From: Candidatus Harpocratesius repetitus
GTDB taxonomy: Archaea > Asgardarchaeota > Lokiarchaeia > Sigyniarchaeales > Promethearchaeaceae
Reading direction: 5' to 3'
DNA length: 64,000 bases
Assembly (NCBI GenBank): GCA_021498095.1
Contig: JAIZWK010000001.1
Coordinates: 434,001-498,000, forward strand
A program made the translations under genes and the position numbers. The notes beneath the pieces are model-generated. The model was not told where the DNA came from. It worked only from the letters and a program-made list of their open reading frames with translations, and did not search any database. Shown here piece after piece: positions 46,018 through 54,765 of the stretch. The stretch's first letter is position 1. Every line of letters starts with the position of its first letter.

Positions 46018-47565
46018 ATGCGAAAAACTGTTCAAATTGCTGGAATTTCACTCATATTAAGTACCCCCGACGAAATACCTCGTATTCAATGGATCGGTGG
46101 TGAGTTATATTTATCCCAACTTTTGGCAGCATGGACTATAGTAGACAAAGAACATGATATTCCTATGAGTCCGCAAATTTTGGGAAAACCAGGAGTAGGA
46201 AAAACAACTTTAGCCTATAGTGCTGCAAAATCACTAAATCTTCCTGTATATATATTTCAATGCACAGTTGATACTCGTCCTGAAGATCTTTTAATAACAC
46301 CTGTAATTGGAGGGAATAATACAATCGAATATCACGCGAGTCCACTTGTCACTGCCATGATTGAGGGAGGAATTTGTATCTTAGATGAGGCAAATCGAAT
46401 GGCAGAGAAATCATGGGCATCTTTAGCACCTTTATTAGATCGTAGAAGATATGTAGAATCGGTTATTGCTGGAATTAAACTCTCTGCCCATCCAAATTTT
46501 CGAATATGTGTTACAATGAATGAAGATTCAAGCACATTTGAAATCCCAGAATATATTCACTCTCGTTTACAACCTCAAATTTTCATTGAATTTCCAGATT
46601 CAGAAGAAGAATATCAGATATTGAAATTTAATATTCCTTATTCTCCTAGACAGATAATAGACTATACTGTAAATTTTTTACAAAGAGCCCATAAAGCAAA
46701 TAAAGATTACACAATTAGAGATGGAATCAATATTTGTCGTTATTATTTAAAAATCGAACAATTTTTCTTTAATAAGTATCAGTCTCAAAAATCATTTTCA
46801 TATTTAACACCTAATGAAGAAAGAAATAACTTTATACGTGATAAGTCTAGCAATAATTCGAAAAATGATCAAGATCTGGAAAAAACATCAACAATTAGAA
46901 CTAAATCTCCAAATAAATTATCAAATGAAGTTCAAATGGATTCGTTCCATGAAAAGTCTCAAGATAAGCAAAATCAAAAGAATGGGATAAATAAAAAATT
47001 ATTTCAACAGGCAATTTTCTATATTTTAGGTGAAGAAGGTTATAATTTTTATTTAGGGAAAAAACCAACTAAATCTGACCATTTTCTTCAATTTCAAGAT
47101 ATCTTTGATCAATTAAATGCAATATTTTATGATGAGAATATTGATAATCCAGAGTATCATGATGATCTTTCTCCTGATGAAGAGAATTTTAATGAAGAAT
47201 TTGAAAATAATCAAGAAAAAACAGAGAAATATCACAATTTTAGAAATGAAGAGCCATTTTTTGATGAACTTGACGCATTCGATGAAGAAGACGAAGATTT
47301 TCTTGATTTATTGGAAAAAAGTGATGTGAAATGGAATTCAGAAAAAGAGAGAAAAGATTTTCTTGAACCAATATTGGATGATGATCTTGATGAAAGACTT
47401 AAAAAAGAACCCCTTGATAGAGATCCTAATGAAATAATCAGAGAATTTTTAGAACGCAAATATCAGGAAAAAAAGAAAAGATTAAAAAAAGAACCTTCTG
47501 AAGATTCTAAAAATAAAAAACTTAATCATGGAACTCAGGGGAAAGATTCAAATGATCCGGTATAA
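46018..47565 (+). CDS. MoxR-type AAA ATPase with acidic C-terminal extension
   Basis: 515 residues. AAA_5/MoxR domain: Walker A LGKPGVGKTTLAYSAAKSL, Walker B GGICILDEANRM, WASLAPLLDRRRYVES and the sensor block FRICVTMNEDSSTFEIPEYIHSRLQPQ with its arginine finger. From ~250 on the chain becomes highly charged and acidic (DELDAFDEEDEDFLDLLE), probably disordered. MoxR ATPases act as chaperones, usually with a vWA protein that is not in this operon (one lies 9 kb downstream). The stop overlaps the next gene by 14 bases. Confidence 0.85.
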   Translation: MRKTVQIAGISLILSTPDEIPRIQWIGGELYLSQLLAAWTIVDKEHDIPMSPQILGKPGVGKTTLAYSAAKSLNLPVYIFQCTVDTRPEDLLITPVIGGNNTIEYHASPLVTAMIEGGICILDEANRMAEKSWASLAPLLDRRRYVESVIAGIKLSAHPNFRICVTMNEDSSTFEIPEYIHSRLQPQIFIEFPDSEEEYQILKFNIPYSPRQIIDYTVNFLQRAHKANKDYTIRDGINICRYYLKIEQFFFNKYQSQKSFSYLTPNEERNNFIRDKSSNNSKNDQDLEKTSTIRTKSPNKLSNEVQMDSFHEKSQDKQNQKNGINKKLFQQAIFYILGEEGYNFYLGKKPTKSDHFLQFQDIFDQLNAIFYDENIDNPEYHDDLSPDEENFNEEFENNQEKTEKYHNFRNEEPFFDELDAFDEEDEDFLDLLEKSDVKWNSEKERKDFLEPILDDDLDERLKKEPLDRDPNEIIREFLERKYQEKKKRLKKEPSEDSKNKKLNHGTQGKDSNDPV

Positions 47566-49552
47566 AAATCTCTTGATCCTACCAACCTATCATGATTCCT
47601 TAGAGTTTACTACAGAAATCCGAAATGAATTCTATCGTAATCCCCCTGATTTAATTGCAGTTGAATTTCCGGAGAATTTAAAACAAGACATCTTAACTGG
47701 AGTAGCGCGTTTACCTAAAATTTCAGTTGTTCTTTACTATGATGAATTTTTAAAAACACAATTATATATTCCAATCACTCCAGTTGATTCGTTGGTGGAA
47801 GCAATTCGACTAGGAGATGAATATGGAATTCCTGTTGAATTTATTGATATTTTTATTAAAAATTACAATCCTCCTGTAATTCCGCTTCCAGATTCTTATG
47901 CACTACACTATATTTCTCTTAAAAAGTTTTATTCTATTCTTAACAACACATTAGGATTGAAAAAAAGAGCAAAACATTATTATCAAACAAAAATTCTAAA
48001 TTCAGATGACTCACTTCAAGATACATTGAAAACAGGAAAAGAAGCAGAACAATGGATGCAATCATCTCAAGAATTGGATGAAATGCGTAATTTATATATG
48101 GCTTCTCGATTGCACCAAATTATGGTGGAGAATTCAAATGCAACAATTCTAGTGGTAATTGGATTAAATCATTGGGAACAAATTAAGATATTATTAGATC
48201 ACAAAAAAATTGATTTAGATCTTACAGCATTTCAACCAGAAGTCAAAACAACTTTACTTAATATTCGAAATAAGGATATGCCTCAATTATTCCAAGGGAT
48301 TCCGAATATTATTTTTCAATTTGAGATTTTTAGACATCAACAAAAAATGAAATGGGATGATTTGGAAAATAAGCAACCACCACCAGAACTATTTCAAAAT
48401 TTCGATGTGTTAGAAGGTATTCGGGAAATTTTAAGTAAATCAATCGAACGATATAAAATTGAATATCAAGAAAGAATTTCAATTTTTAAAATGCAATCTT
48501 TAATAAAATATGCTAGAAATCTTGCTTTAATTGAGAATCAACTTGTTCCAAATCTTTTTAATCTAGTTCTAGCTGCAAAAAGTATTATCAACGATGATTT
48601 TGCTTGGATTGTTTATGAAGAAAGTGTAAATTATCCATTCTCTGAAGATCCTGCAGAAATTCCAACTTTAGAACTTTCAAATAAAGGTTTATTCTTAAAT
48701 GGAAAACATTTTACACTTCGTAGAAGTATACCAATTAAATTAAAGGCAGTAAAGCTTCCTTTAAAACCAAAACCAAAAGAACGTTATAAGGGAGAATGGA
48801 AGGATGAATGGAATAAGGGACGATTTCAGCTTGTTTCACATATACCGGAGGATATTTTTGAAGAGCAATATTTTCATCATATTCGAGATCGTTCTTTTGA
48901 AATTCTTCGTGATACATATAAAAAGACCCATAAATTTTCATCCACATTGATGGACGGAGTAGATTTTCGCGAAACTATCAGGAATTGGCCTATTAATCAG
49001 ACGATTTATGTGAAAGAAGAGATTTCAATTCATGGTTCAGTAGATAGTGTTGTGATTATTTTTGATCCTGATAATGATCCAAAATCAAATTCAAATACAG
49101 AAAAATACCCGTATAAAATGATGTGGTATGCAGAACATTCAAAAGAGAGTGATTTAGCATTTTATAGCACATTTCCAGGAGTAAATCTTGTTGGACCGGG
49201 TATTTCACGAATAGAATTAGGAGGAGTTACTTCTTTTTATCCCCCAAGAAATGTACCAAATATTTGGTCTACAAGATTTCAAAAAGAATATCCATTTATT
49301 CAATCAAAAGCAGAGACTCTTTTAACAAGCGCACTTATTTTTGCGCAAAAAAAATTTATAACTTATGTCTCTGCATCCAAACCTCGACAAATTTTCTATA
49401 CATTTGCAGCTAAACTAAATCTTAATATAATTTTTATCCCATTGAACCGTTTCAATCCAAATAGCCTGCATTCATTACGAAATTTGCATATAATCGCTGG
49501 GAAAAATAAACGAAAATTGGCGTATAAATATATTAATAAGCGAAAAATCTAA
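47552..49552 (+). CDS. TraB/ChaN-like (DUF5682-reminiscent) protein
   Basis: 666 residues from the ATG at 47552, preceded by AGGGGA; the frame is open to 47528. Residues 1-230 look like the TraB/EreA/ChaN fold: LLILPTYHDSLEFTTEI, PDLIAVEFPENL, PVEFIDIFI and ATILVVIGLNHWEQIKILL, where the last His is the family's conserved one. Residues 250-666 are unassigned, with a helical middle and an alpha/beta end. A MoxR partner next to such a protein recalls MoxR-vWA-associated conflict systems that carry DUF5682 proteins; the match is by eye only. Confidence 0.65.
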   Translation: MIRYKNLLILPTYHDSLEFTTEIRNEFYRNPPDLIAVEFPENLKQDILTGVARLPKISVVLYYDEFLKTQLYIPITPVDSLVEAIRLGDEYGIPVEFIDIFIKNYNPPVIPLPDSYALHYISLKKFYSILNNTLGLKKRAKHYYQTKILNSDDSLQDTLKTGKEAEQWMQSSQELDEMRNLYMASRLHQIMVENSNATILVVIGLNHWEQIKILLDHKKIDLDLTAFQPEVKTTLLNIRNKDMPQLFQGIPNIIFQFEIFRHQQKMKWDDLENKQPPPELFQNFDVLEGIREILSKSIERYKIEYQERISIFKMQSLIKYARNLALIENQLVPNLFNLVLAAKSIINDDFAWIVYEESVNYPFSEDPAEIPTLELSNKGLFLNGKHFTLRRSIPIKLKAVKLPLKPKPKERYKGEWKDEWNKGRFQLVSHIPEDIFEEQYFHHIRDRSFEILRDTYKKTHKFSSTLMDGVDFRETIRNWPINQTIYVKEEISIHGSVDSVVIIFDPDNDPKSNSNTEKYPYKMMWYAEHSKESDLAFYSTFPGVNLVGPGISRIELGGVTSFYPPRNVPNIWSTRFQKEYPFIQSKAETLLTSALIFAQKKFITYVSASKPRQIFYTFAAKLNLNIIFIPLNRFNPNSLHSLRNLHIIAGKNKRKLAYKYINKRKI

Positions 49553-49559
49553 TTGTAAC

Positions 49560-50609
49560 ATGATTTTCTTGCCTTTGGATAATACTGAGTGGAAAAATTG
49601 GGGATCTCGTTTAGATCGTAAGAAATTCATCCATTTTCTTATGATAATTCTAATTATTTCATTAATCTTTTTCTTCATTGGAATTTTCTTTAACGATTGG
49701 GATTTAGATAAGTATTTTTATGCCAATAATCAAATTTTATTTTGGTTTTTTAGAGTAATCTCATATTTAGGTTCCACTATTGTAATTATACTTTCTTTTT
49801 CTTTGCTTTTTTTCCTTGTAGATAAAAAAATCGCAAGAAGCGCTCTATATTCCTATAGTTGTGTCTTGATAATTACTACTTTCTTGAAAATTCTCATACA
49901 TGATTTACGACCACCACAAAACATTTTTTTTGGCAGCCCAATTGCACAAGGTTGGGGTTTTCCATCAAGTATTACGGCAGGAACAATATGTTTTTGGGGA
50001 TACATACTATTCCGGGCAAAAGATTTGCAAAATAGAAAAACTAAAAAGATCTTATATTGGATCGGAAGTACTTTAATGGGTATTATACCTTTAAGTCGAA
50101 TTGTAATTGGAACTAACGATCTAGAGGATATTCTTGGTGGATACCTAATCAGCTTTGCATTTCTCAGTATTTTCTTAATAATTGATGCAAAATTTATTAC
50201 TTTTCACTTAAAATATAAAATATGCGGAATGCTTGGAATTTTAAGTGGATTATTTTATTGGGGCATTTTAGTTGCTATTTTTATGAGAATTTATCCAGAA
50301 AATCAAGTTCAAATTATTTATGATCTTTCTGTAACTGCAGGATTGATAATTGGCAGCTCTTTTAATTTTTATCTAACAGAAGAAACCATTAACGTAGATT
50401 ATTCGCAATTTGCTTGGAAATCTCGTATAGTTGGTCTAACTACATCAATTTTTTCCATTATCACTATTTTTTCTGGATTATGGGCTTTACTCCAAATTAT
50501 TCCATTTATACAATTTTTTATTGCAATCCCATATATCTTATCTCCAATTCTTAGTATACAACCAGGTATTTGGTTAGCTTCTAAAATTGGTAATAGGATT
50601 TCAAATTAA
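49560..50609 (+). CDS. PAP2-fold membrane protein lacking the catalytic histidines
   Basis: 349 residues with about nine membrane segments. The PAP2 phosphatase motifs can be aligned: K110-x6-R117-P118 (KILIHDLRPP), P135-S-S-I-T for the usual P-S-G-H, and S179-R180-x5-N186-x3-D190 for S-R-x5-H-x3-D. Both histidines needed for phosphoenzyme chemistry are replaced (Ile138 and Asn186). It is therefore probably a binding or structural protein, or a PAP2 relative with different chemistry. It starts seven bases after the TraB-like gene and should be part of the MoxR operon. Confidence 0.75.
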   Translation: MIFLPLDNTEWKNWGSRLDRKKFIHFLMIILIISLIFFFIGIFFNDWDLDKYFYANNQILFWFFRVISYLGSTIVIILSFSLLFFLVDKKIARSALYSYSCVLIITTFLKILIHDLRPPQNIFFGSPIAQGWGFPSSITAGTICFWGYILFRAKDLQNRKTKKILYWIGSTLMGIIPLSRIVIGTNDLEDILGGYLISFAFLSIFLIIDAKFITFHLKYKICGMLGILSGLFYWGILVAIFMRIYPENQVQIIYDLSVTAGLIIGSSFNFYLTEETINVDYSQFAWKSRIVGLTTSIFSIITIFSGLWALLQIIPFIQFFIAIPYILSPILSIQPGIWLASKIGNRISN

Positions 50610-50690
50610 ATATCTAATCATAAAGAGTAAGTAATCTTATTAGTGTGAGACGTTTCAGTTGATTATATAAATTATTAATAATAAGAAATA

Positions 50691-51608
50691 TTAAAATGGA
50701 AATGGATTACCACATCCACGACAAAATTGAGCAGATAATAGATTTTTTGTTCCACATTCTGGACAATATTTGGTATTTAAGTCTCTATTTAGCGAGATTT
50801 CCTCTAATTCTTCTTGTAATTCCTTTTGGGTTTGCATTTTAAGGTGATTTTGATCTATTTCTTTATTATTTAGAGGTTTTGATACTTTTCGAAAAGGAAA
50901 TGGAAGGTTTCTTTTTATATCTTGAATATATGAATCGATGTCTTTCCTTTCTTTTAATTCAGCTGCTTGATTCAACTTTGAAAAATCGACATTTAATTTT
51001 GGATACGAACAATTCTCAAATTTGAACGATCTTAGATTTTTAGCGATATCGCCTAATGATATTATATTCAAGTAATTTGAATCTGCAAACCAAAGCTGTT
51101 GCAGCCGTTCTGCTTTTAATGATCTAAAATCGATTGAACAAAAATGAGAATGATCAAGAAATTGAATTGAAACTAAATTTGGAAGAACAGTTTTTCCTGA
51201 AAAGAGGGTTGATTGAAGACATTTATGGAACTCCAGCAATTCTAATTGAATGTTTCCTAATAAATCACCTTTAAACTTAATGTATTTAGAATTCTTAAAT
51301 AACCATCGACGCCATGAAGGAAATTCTCCAATTATATCAAGAATATCAAAATATTCTGAATTAGAAATAAAAATTTGTTCAATTTCCGCTGAAGAAGGAA
51401 AATATAGGGAAAAAGAGAAGTATTTGCAACCTATCATTTCAATATACCTCAAATTTGGCCAGTGATCACCATCTAATAAAAGATTACAATTTGAGCAATT
51501 ATGAAGTGATAATTTTTCAATATCTGGATTGTAATTAGAAATTTTATTCAAATCATCGGGAAATTTTAAATATCTTTTCTGTTTGAGGAGAAGTTCTTGC
51601 AATTCCAT
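50691..51608 (-). CDS. Leucine-rich-repeat-like protein with C-terminal zinc ribbon
   Basis: 305 residues from the ATG at 51608 (GTG one codon upstream also possible). Residues ~25-205 show irregular repeats of 22-27 residues of the form L-x-x-I/L-x-F/I-x-x-C/S-x-Y/H-x-x-I/F (LRYIEMIGCKYF, LELLEFHKCLQS, LQQLWFADSNYLN, LRSFKFENCSYPK), like a degenerate LRR. A charged linker follows and the end is CPECGTKNLLSAQFCRGCG, a two-pair zinc ribbon. A protein-binding adaptor is the likely role. Orphan gene. Confidence 0.7.
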   Translation of the reverse strand: MELQELLLKQKRYLKFPDDLNKISNYNPDIEKLSLHNCSNCNLLLDGDHWPNLRYIEMIGCKYFSFSLYFPSSAEIEQIFISNSEYFDILDIIGEFPSWRRWLFKNSKYIKFKGDLLGNIQLELLEFHKCLQSTLFSGKTVLPNLVSIQFLDHSHFCSIDFRSLKAERLQQLWFADSNYLNIISLGDIAKNLRSFKFENCSYPKLNVDFSKLNQAAELKERKDIDSYIQDIKRNLPFPFRKVSKPLNNKEIDQNHLKMQTQKELQEELEEISLNRDLNTKYCPECGTKNLLSAQFCRGCGNPFPF

Positions 51609-51687
51609 CACTTTAATTGAATGATTTTGATTATATATTACTTTTCAAGCCCAATTATTTATTCGATTTCAACTAAAACTTGATCAC

Positions 51688-52200
51688 TTAATTATTATTA
51701 AGATAAGATTCAAGATCTGCTAAACTGTGAAATAGACGTCCACCACTATCTTTAATACAATATTCTACTTGTAAGTTGACTGTACACCCATAATTATCAC
51801 CTGAAAGCCGAAAATCACTCCGAAATCCGTAAATTTTTTTTCCAAGTATATACGCCATTCCAATTTCAGTAGCAGTTCCTGAATCTACATCTGGACCATC
51901 CAAAATTGCAAAAAGGAAATCACTCGATTGAAGCAATTCCTTATTATTTTTTGCAATTTGAATATTAATTTTAGATAATTCATCAATTGATTTATGAAAA
52001 TTGAGAATAGACCCAGTGCTATCCATGACATGCAGATTTTTCTGAATTGAATTAATTTGTTTACCCAATTCAATGTTTTTAGGGTAAATGAACGGATCAA
52101 TGACATCAAAATATTTACTTAACAGATCTTTAATTTGTTGAGTTCCAGTAATTCCTATTTCAGAAAAACCATGGGGTCCAGCAAAATATAATTTTTTCAT
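51688..52200 (-). CDS. Nucleoside 2-deoxyribosyltransferase-like protein
   Basis: 170 residues from the ATG at 52200 (an in-frame ATG at 52224 adds eight). The fold signature is readable: KLYFAGPHGFSE at the start, FLFAILDGPDVDSGTATEIGMAYILGKKIYGFRSD near the middle (outlined here), where the Glu of ATEIG is the catalytic residue in this family. Such enzymes move or hydrolyse the base of 2'-deoxynucleosides or their monophosphates. An LRR-like gene follows and a small unknown gene precedes it. Role could be salvage or nucleotide clean-up. Confidence 0.82.
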   Translation of the reverse strand: MKKLYFAGPHGFSEIGITGTQQIKDLLSKYFDVIDPFIYPKNIELGKQINSIQKNLHVMDSTGSILNFHKSIDELSKINIQIAKNNKELLQSSDFLFAILDGPDVDSGTATEIGMAYILGKKIYGFRSDFRLSGDNYGCTVNLQVEYCIKDSGGRLFHSLADLESYLNNN

Positions 52201-52247
52201 AATATTTTTTTTTTTTGATATCAAAAAAAGTATTTCTTTTAAAAAAA

Positions 52248-52607
52248 TTAACTAGAATTTAAACTTTGTAAAATTGCAACGAGTAAAATAAACACAAACT
52301 CTGAATTTGGGAAAACAACCATAATAATTCCAGTTTGAAGATCTATTTCAATTGAAATTCCAATATCCTCCAATTTTTGCTTAATAATATCGATAATATA
52401 TTTTTCTTCTAATTCATCAGGTAGTGCATCAATGGAAAAATTCACTTGAATTGGGTTTTCTTCAGATTCTGTGAAGATTTTCGAATCCGGCCAATAATGA
52501 GAGCAGAAAAAATTAAAAAATTGACAATTTTCAAAAATTATCCGAAAAGTTCCATTTTTAGATAAATTATTAAGATAAATATGAAATGGTTTTAAACACT
52601 CCCCCAT
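52248..52607 (-). CDS. Hypothetical small protein
   Basis: 119 residues, alpha/beta, starting MGECLKPFHIYLNN. The C-terminus ends in a hydrophobic strand-helix pair (GIIMVVFPNSEFVFILLVAILQSL) that may be a core rather than a membrane segment. No motif recognised. Same strand as the deoxyribosyltransferase-like gene, 47 bp apart, so possibly co-transcribed. Confidence 0.5.
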   Translation of the reverse strand: MGECLKPFHIYLNNLSKNGTFRIIFENCQFFNFFCSHYWPDSKIFTESEENPIQVNFSIDALPDELEEKYIIDIIKQKLEDIGISIEIDLQTGIIMVVFPNSEFVFILLVAILQSLNSS

Positions 52608-52838
52608 TACAGTGCTTAGTACCTTAATAGGGAACTTTTTTCCAATATGATGAAAAATTTTCCCATTTAAAACAATTTGAGTCCCTCTTATATAAGTCTG
52701 ACTAATCGTCTAAATATCCCCCTCTTATTACTAAAAGAATTATAAACTCCATCTACTTAAACATATCCGACAAAAACGGATAAATTTTCACATCAGTAAA
52801 AATTCGATAAGAATATTAAATTACTTTAATACTATTAA

Positions 52839-54764
52839 ATGATAAGTTTGAGTAAAAATCAAATTTCCAACAACAATCTTGCTCATGAATTCTTAAAAAA
52901 TCTTGAAATAATCCAAAAGAACGCAGATTTGTTGGAAAAAGAACCCGACAGATTAGGGAAAGAGTATTGGAAAAAGATTTTTAATTCGATTTTTAAAAAA
53001 TATGAAAAAAAAATTGAGTTATCTTCAAACCCTCAAGAAAAAATTGCATTAATTGAACATTTGGGTCAAATTTATCAATTTTATCTCATAAATACATTAT
53101 GTTTTAAAAATAATCATTGGGAAATTACAATTAATAAAGCAAAAAAGAAGAATGAAAATTTAGGTGTGGTTTATACTCCAAAAGAAATAATTAAATTCAT
53201 TATAAAATGGATTATAAAAAGAATAATTGAAGATCCTGCATTGTCTATTAAAAGATTAAAAATCGCAGATATTGCATGCGGTCCTGGTCAATTTTTATTC
53301 GAATGGTATAATGAAGAGAACATTCTAAAAAGGAATATTGATATATTTTTGTATGGATACGATAAAGACACTATTGCAATTCAAATTGCCCAATTATGTA
53401 GACAACAAAATCTAAAATTTCTTGAAGCAGATTCTCTATTCGATAGTAATTTAGAAACACCAAATCAGTTTGATATTATTGTAGGAAATCCTCCTTATAT
53501 TAAATCCAGCGCAATAGATGATAATTATTGGCAGAAATTAAAAGTTCATTATAAAAGTACTTATCAAAAATTTGATCTTTCAGTTGTTTTTTTAGAGAAA
53601 TGCTTGAATTTAATTAAACCAGGAGGTATTTGCGGATTAATCATATCAAATAAATGGTTAATATCCAAATATGGCTTAAAAATAAGAGAAATGTTATTAA
53701 CTCAAGTGCAAATCCTTGCAATTATCGATCTCTCTCAATTATCGGTATTTTCTCAAGTTTCAACATACCCAATTTTATTCTTTTTTAAAAAACATCCAGA
53801 AAATCATTCGATAAAAAATAAGAAATCACCAACTGGGAGCTTTTGGATCAATTTATTTCATTTAAAAAAACTAAGTGATTTATCAGAAGTGCTTTCAGGA
53901 AAAATTAAGGGTTTTCGAATTCAACAGAAATATTTCTATTCAACACCTCAATATGCGTTTATCACAAATATTTCTGAGAAGGAAGGAAAATTTCTTTCCC
54001 ATTTTTGGAATCTACCTCAAAATTCTTATTTCTTTTTAGGCGACTCTTTAAGTCCTTATACCTTACGAAAGGGAATTCATACCGGAAATTGCCGACAAAA
54101 ATTAATTTATTCAAATACTCGAGATAAATATGATATGAATCCAAATTTCAAGCCTTTAATTACCAGTCGCCAGAAAATTGAGAGATATAAGATATCATGG
54201 CAAGGATTATGGATAAATTATGATAATAATGTATTTGATAAAACTAAGGGAGATTATGGATCATTACGAGATAAATGGATTTTTGAAGCATGTCCAAAAA
54301 TATTTATTAAATTATTTGGAATTCGCCTTCAAGCTGCGATAGATTTCTCCCGATATTATGCAAACAATTCTATAATTATTCTTCTTAGAAAAGACCAAAA
54401 CTCTACTTTCCCTAAAAAACAGAAAAAGCATTTTCTATTAAATACTGTATTTCAAAACATTGAACAAGAATTTTACTTTTTGCTTGGAATATTAAATTCA
54501 AATTTAATTTCAGATTATTATCGTTTAATATTCAAACATACTCATGTTCGGGGTAATTATCTTCAATTTTATATTAATGATCTATCAAGAATTCCTATAA
54601 TCATTTTAAACAAAAATAATTTCAAAATTGCACAAGAGATTGCGCGTTTGTCTAAAATTCTTGTAAAATTATATGAAAACTATAATGAAAATTATCAATT
54701 AATTGATGAAAAAGAAAAGAAAATCGAAAAAAAAGTAGAAATACTATATGGGATAACTAGTTAA
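52839..54764 (+). CDS. Eco57I/TaqI-type N6-adenine DNA methyltransferase
   Basis: 641 residues. N-terminal helical domain (1-100), then LGVVYTPKEIIKFIIKWI, the AdoMet motif IADIACGPGQFLFEW (about 145), an acidic-loop DSLF, and the catalytic motif GNPPYIKSS (about 218). This is gamma-class order with NPPY, giving N6-methyladenine. The C-terminal ~300 residues would be the TaqI-like target-recognition part. No PD-(D/E)XK nuclease domain is visible, so it is either a stand-alone methylase or a type IIG/BREX-like relative without cleavage. It ends two bases before the convergent GTPase gene. Confidence 0.87.
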   Translation: MISLSKNQISNNNLAHEFLKNLEIIQKNADLLEKEPDRLGKEYWKKIFNSIFKKYEKKIELSSNPQEKIALIEHLGQIYQFYLINTLCFKNNHWEITINKAKKKNENLGVVYTPKEIIKFIIKWIIKRIIEDPALSIKRLKIADIACGPGQFLFEWYNEENILKRNIDIFLYGYDKDTIAIQIAQLCRQQNLKFLEADSLFDSNLETPNQFDIIVGNPPYIKSSAIDDNYWQKLKVHYKSTYQKFDLSVVFLEKCLNLIKPGGICGLIISNKWLISKYGLKIREMLLTQVQILAIIDLSQLSVFSQVSTYPILFFFKKHPENHSIKNKKSPTGSFWINLFHLKKLSDLSEVLSGKIKGFRIQQKYFYSTPQYAFITNISEKEGKFLSHFWNLPQNSYFFLGDSLSPYTLRKGIHTGNCRQKLIYSNTRDKYDMNPNFKPLITSRQKIERYKISWQGLWINYDNNVFDKTKGDYGSLRDKWIFEACPKIFIKLFGIRLQAAIDFSRYYANNSIIILLRKDQNSTFPKKQKKHFLLNTVFQNIEQEFYFLLGILNSNLISDYYRLIFKHTHVRGNYLQFYINDLSRIPIIILNKNNFKIAQEIARLSKILVKLYENYNENYQLIDEKEKKIEKKVEILYGITS

Positions 54765-54765
54765 A

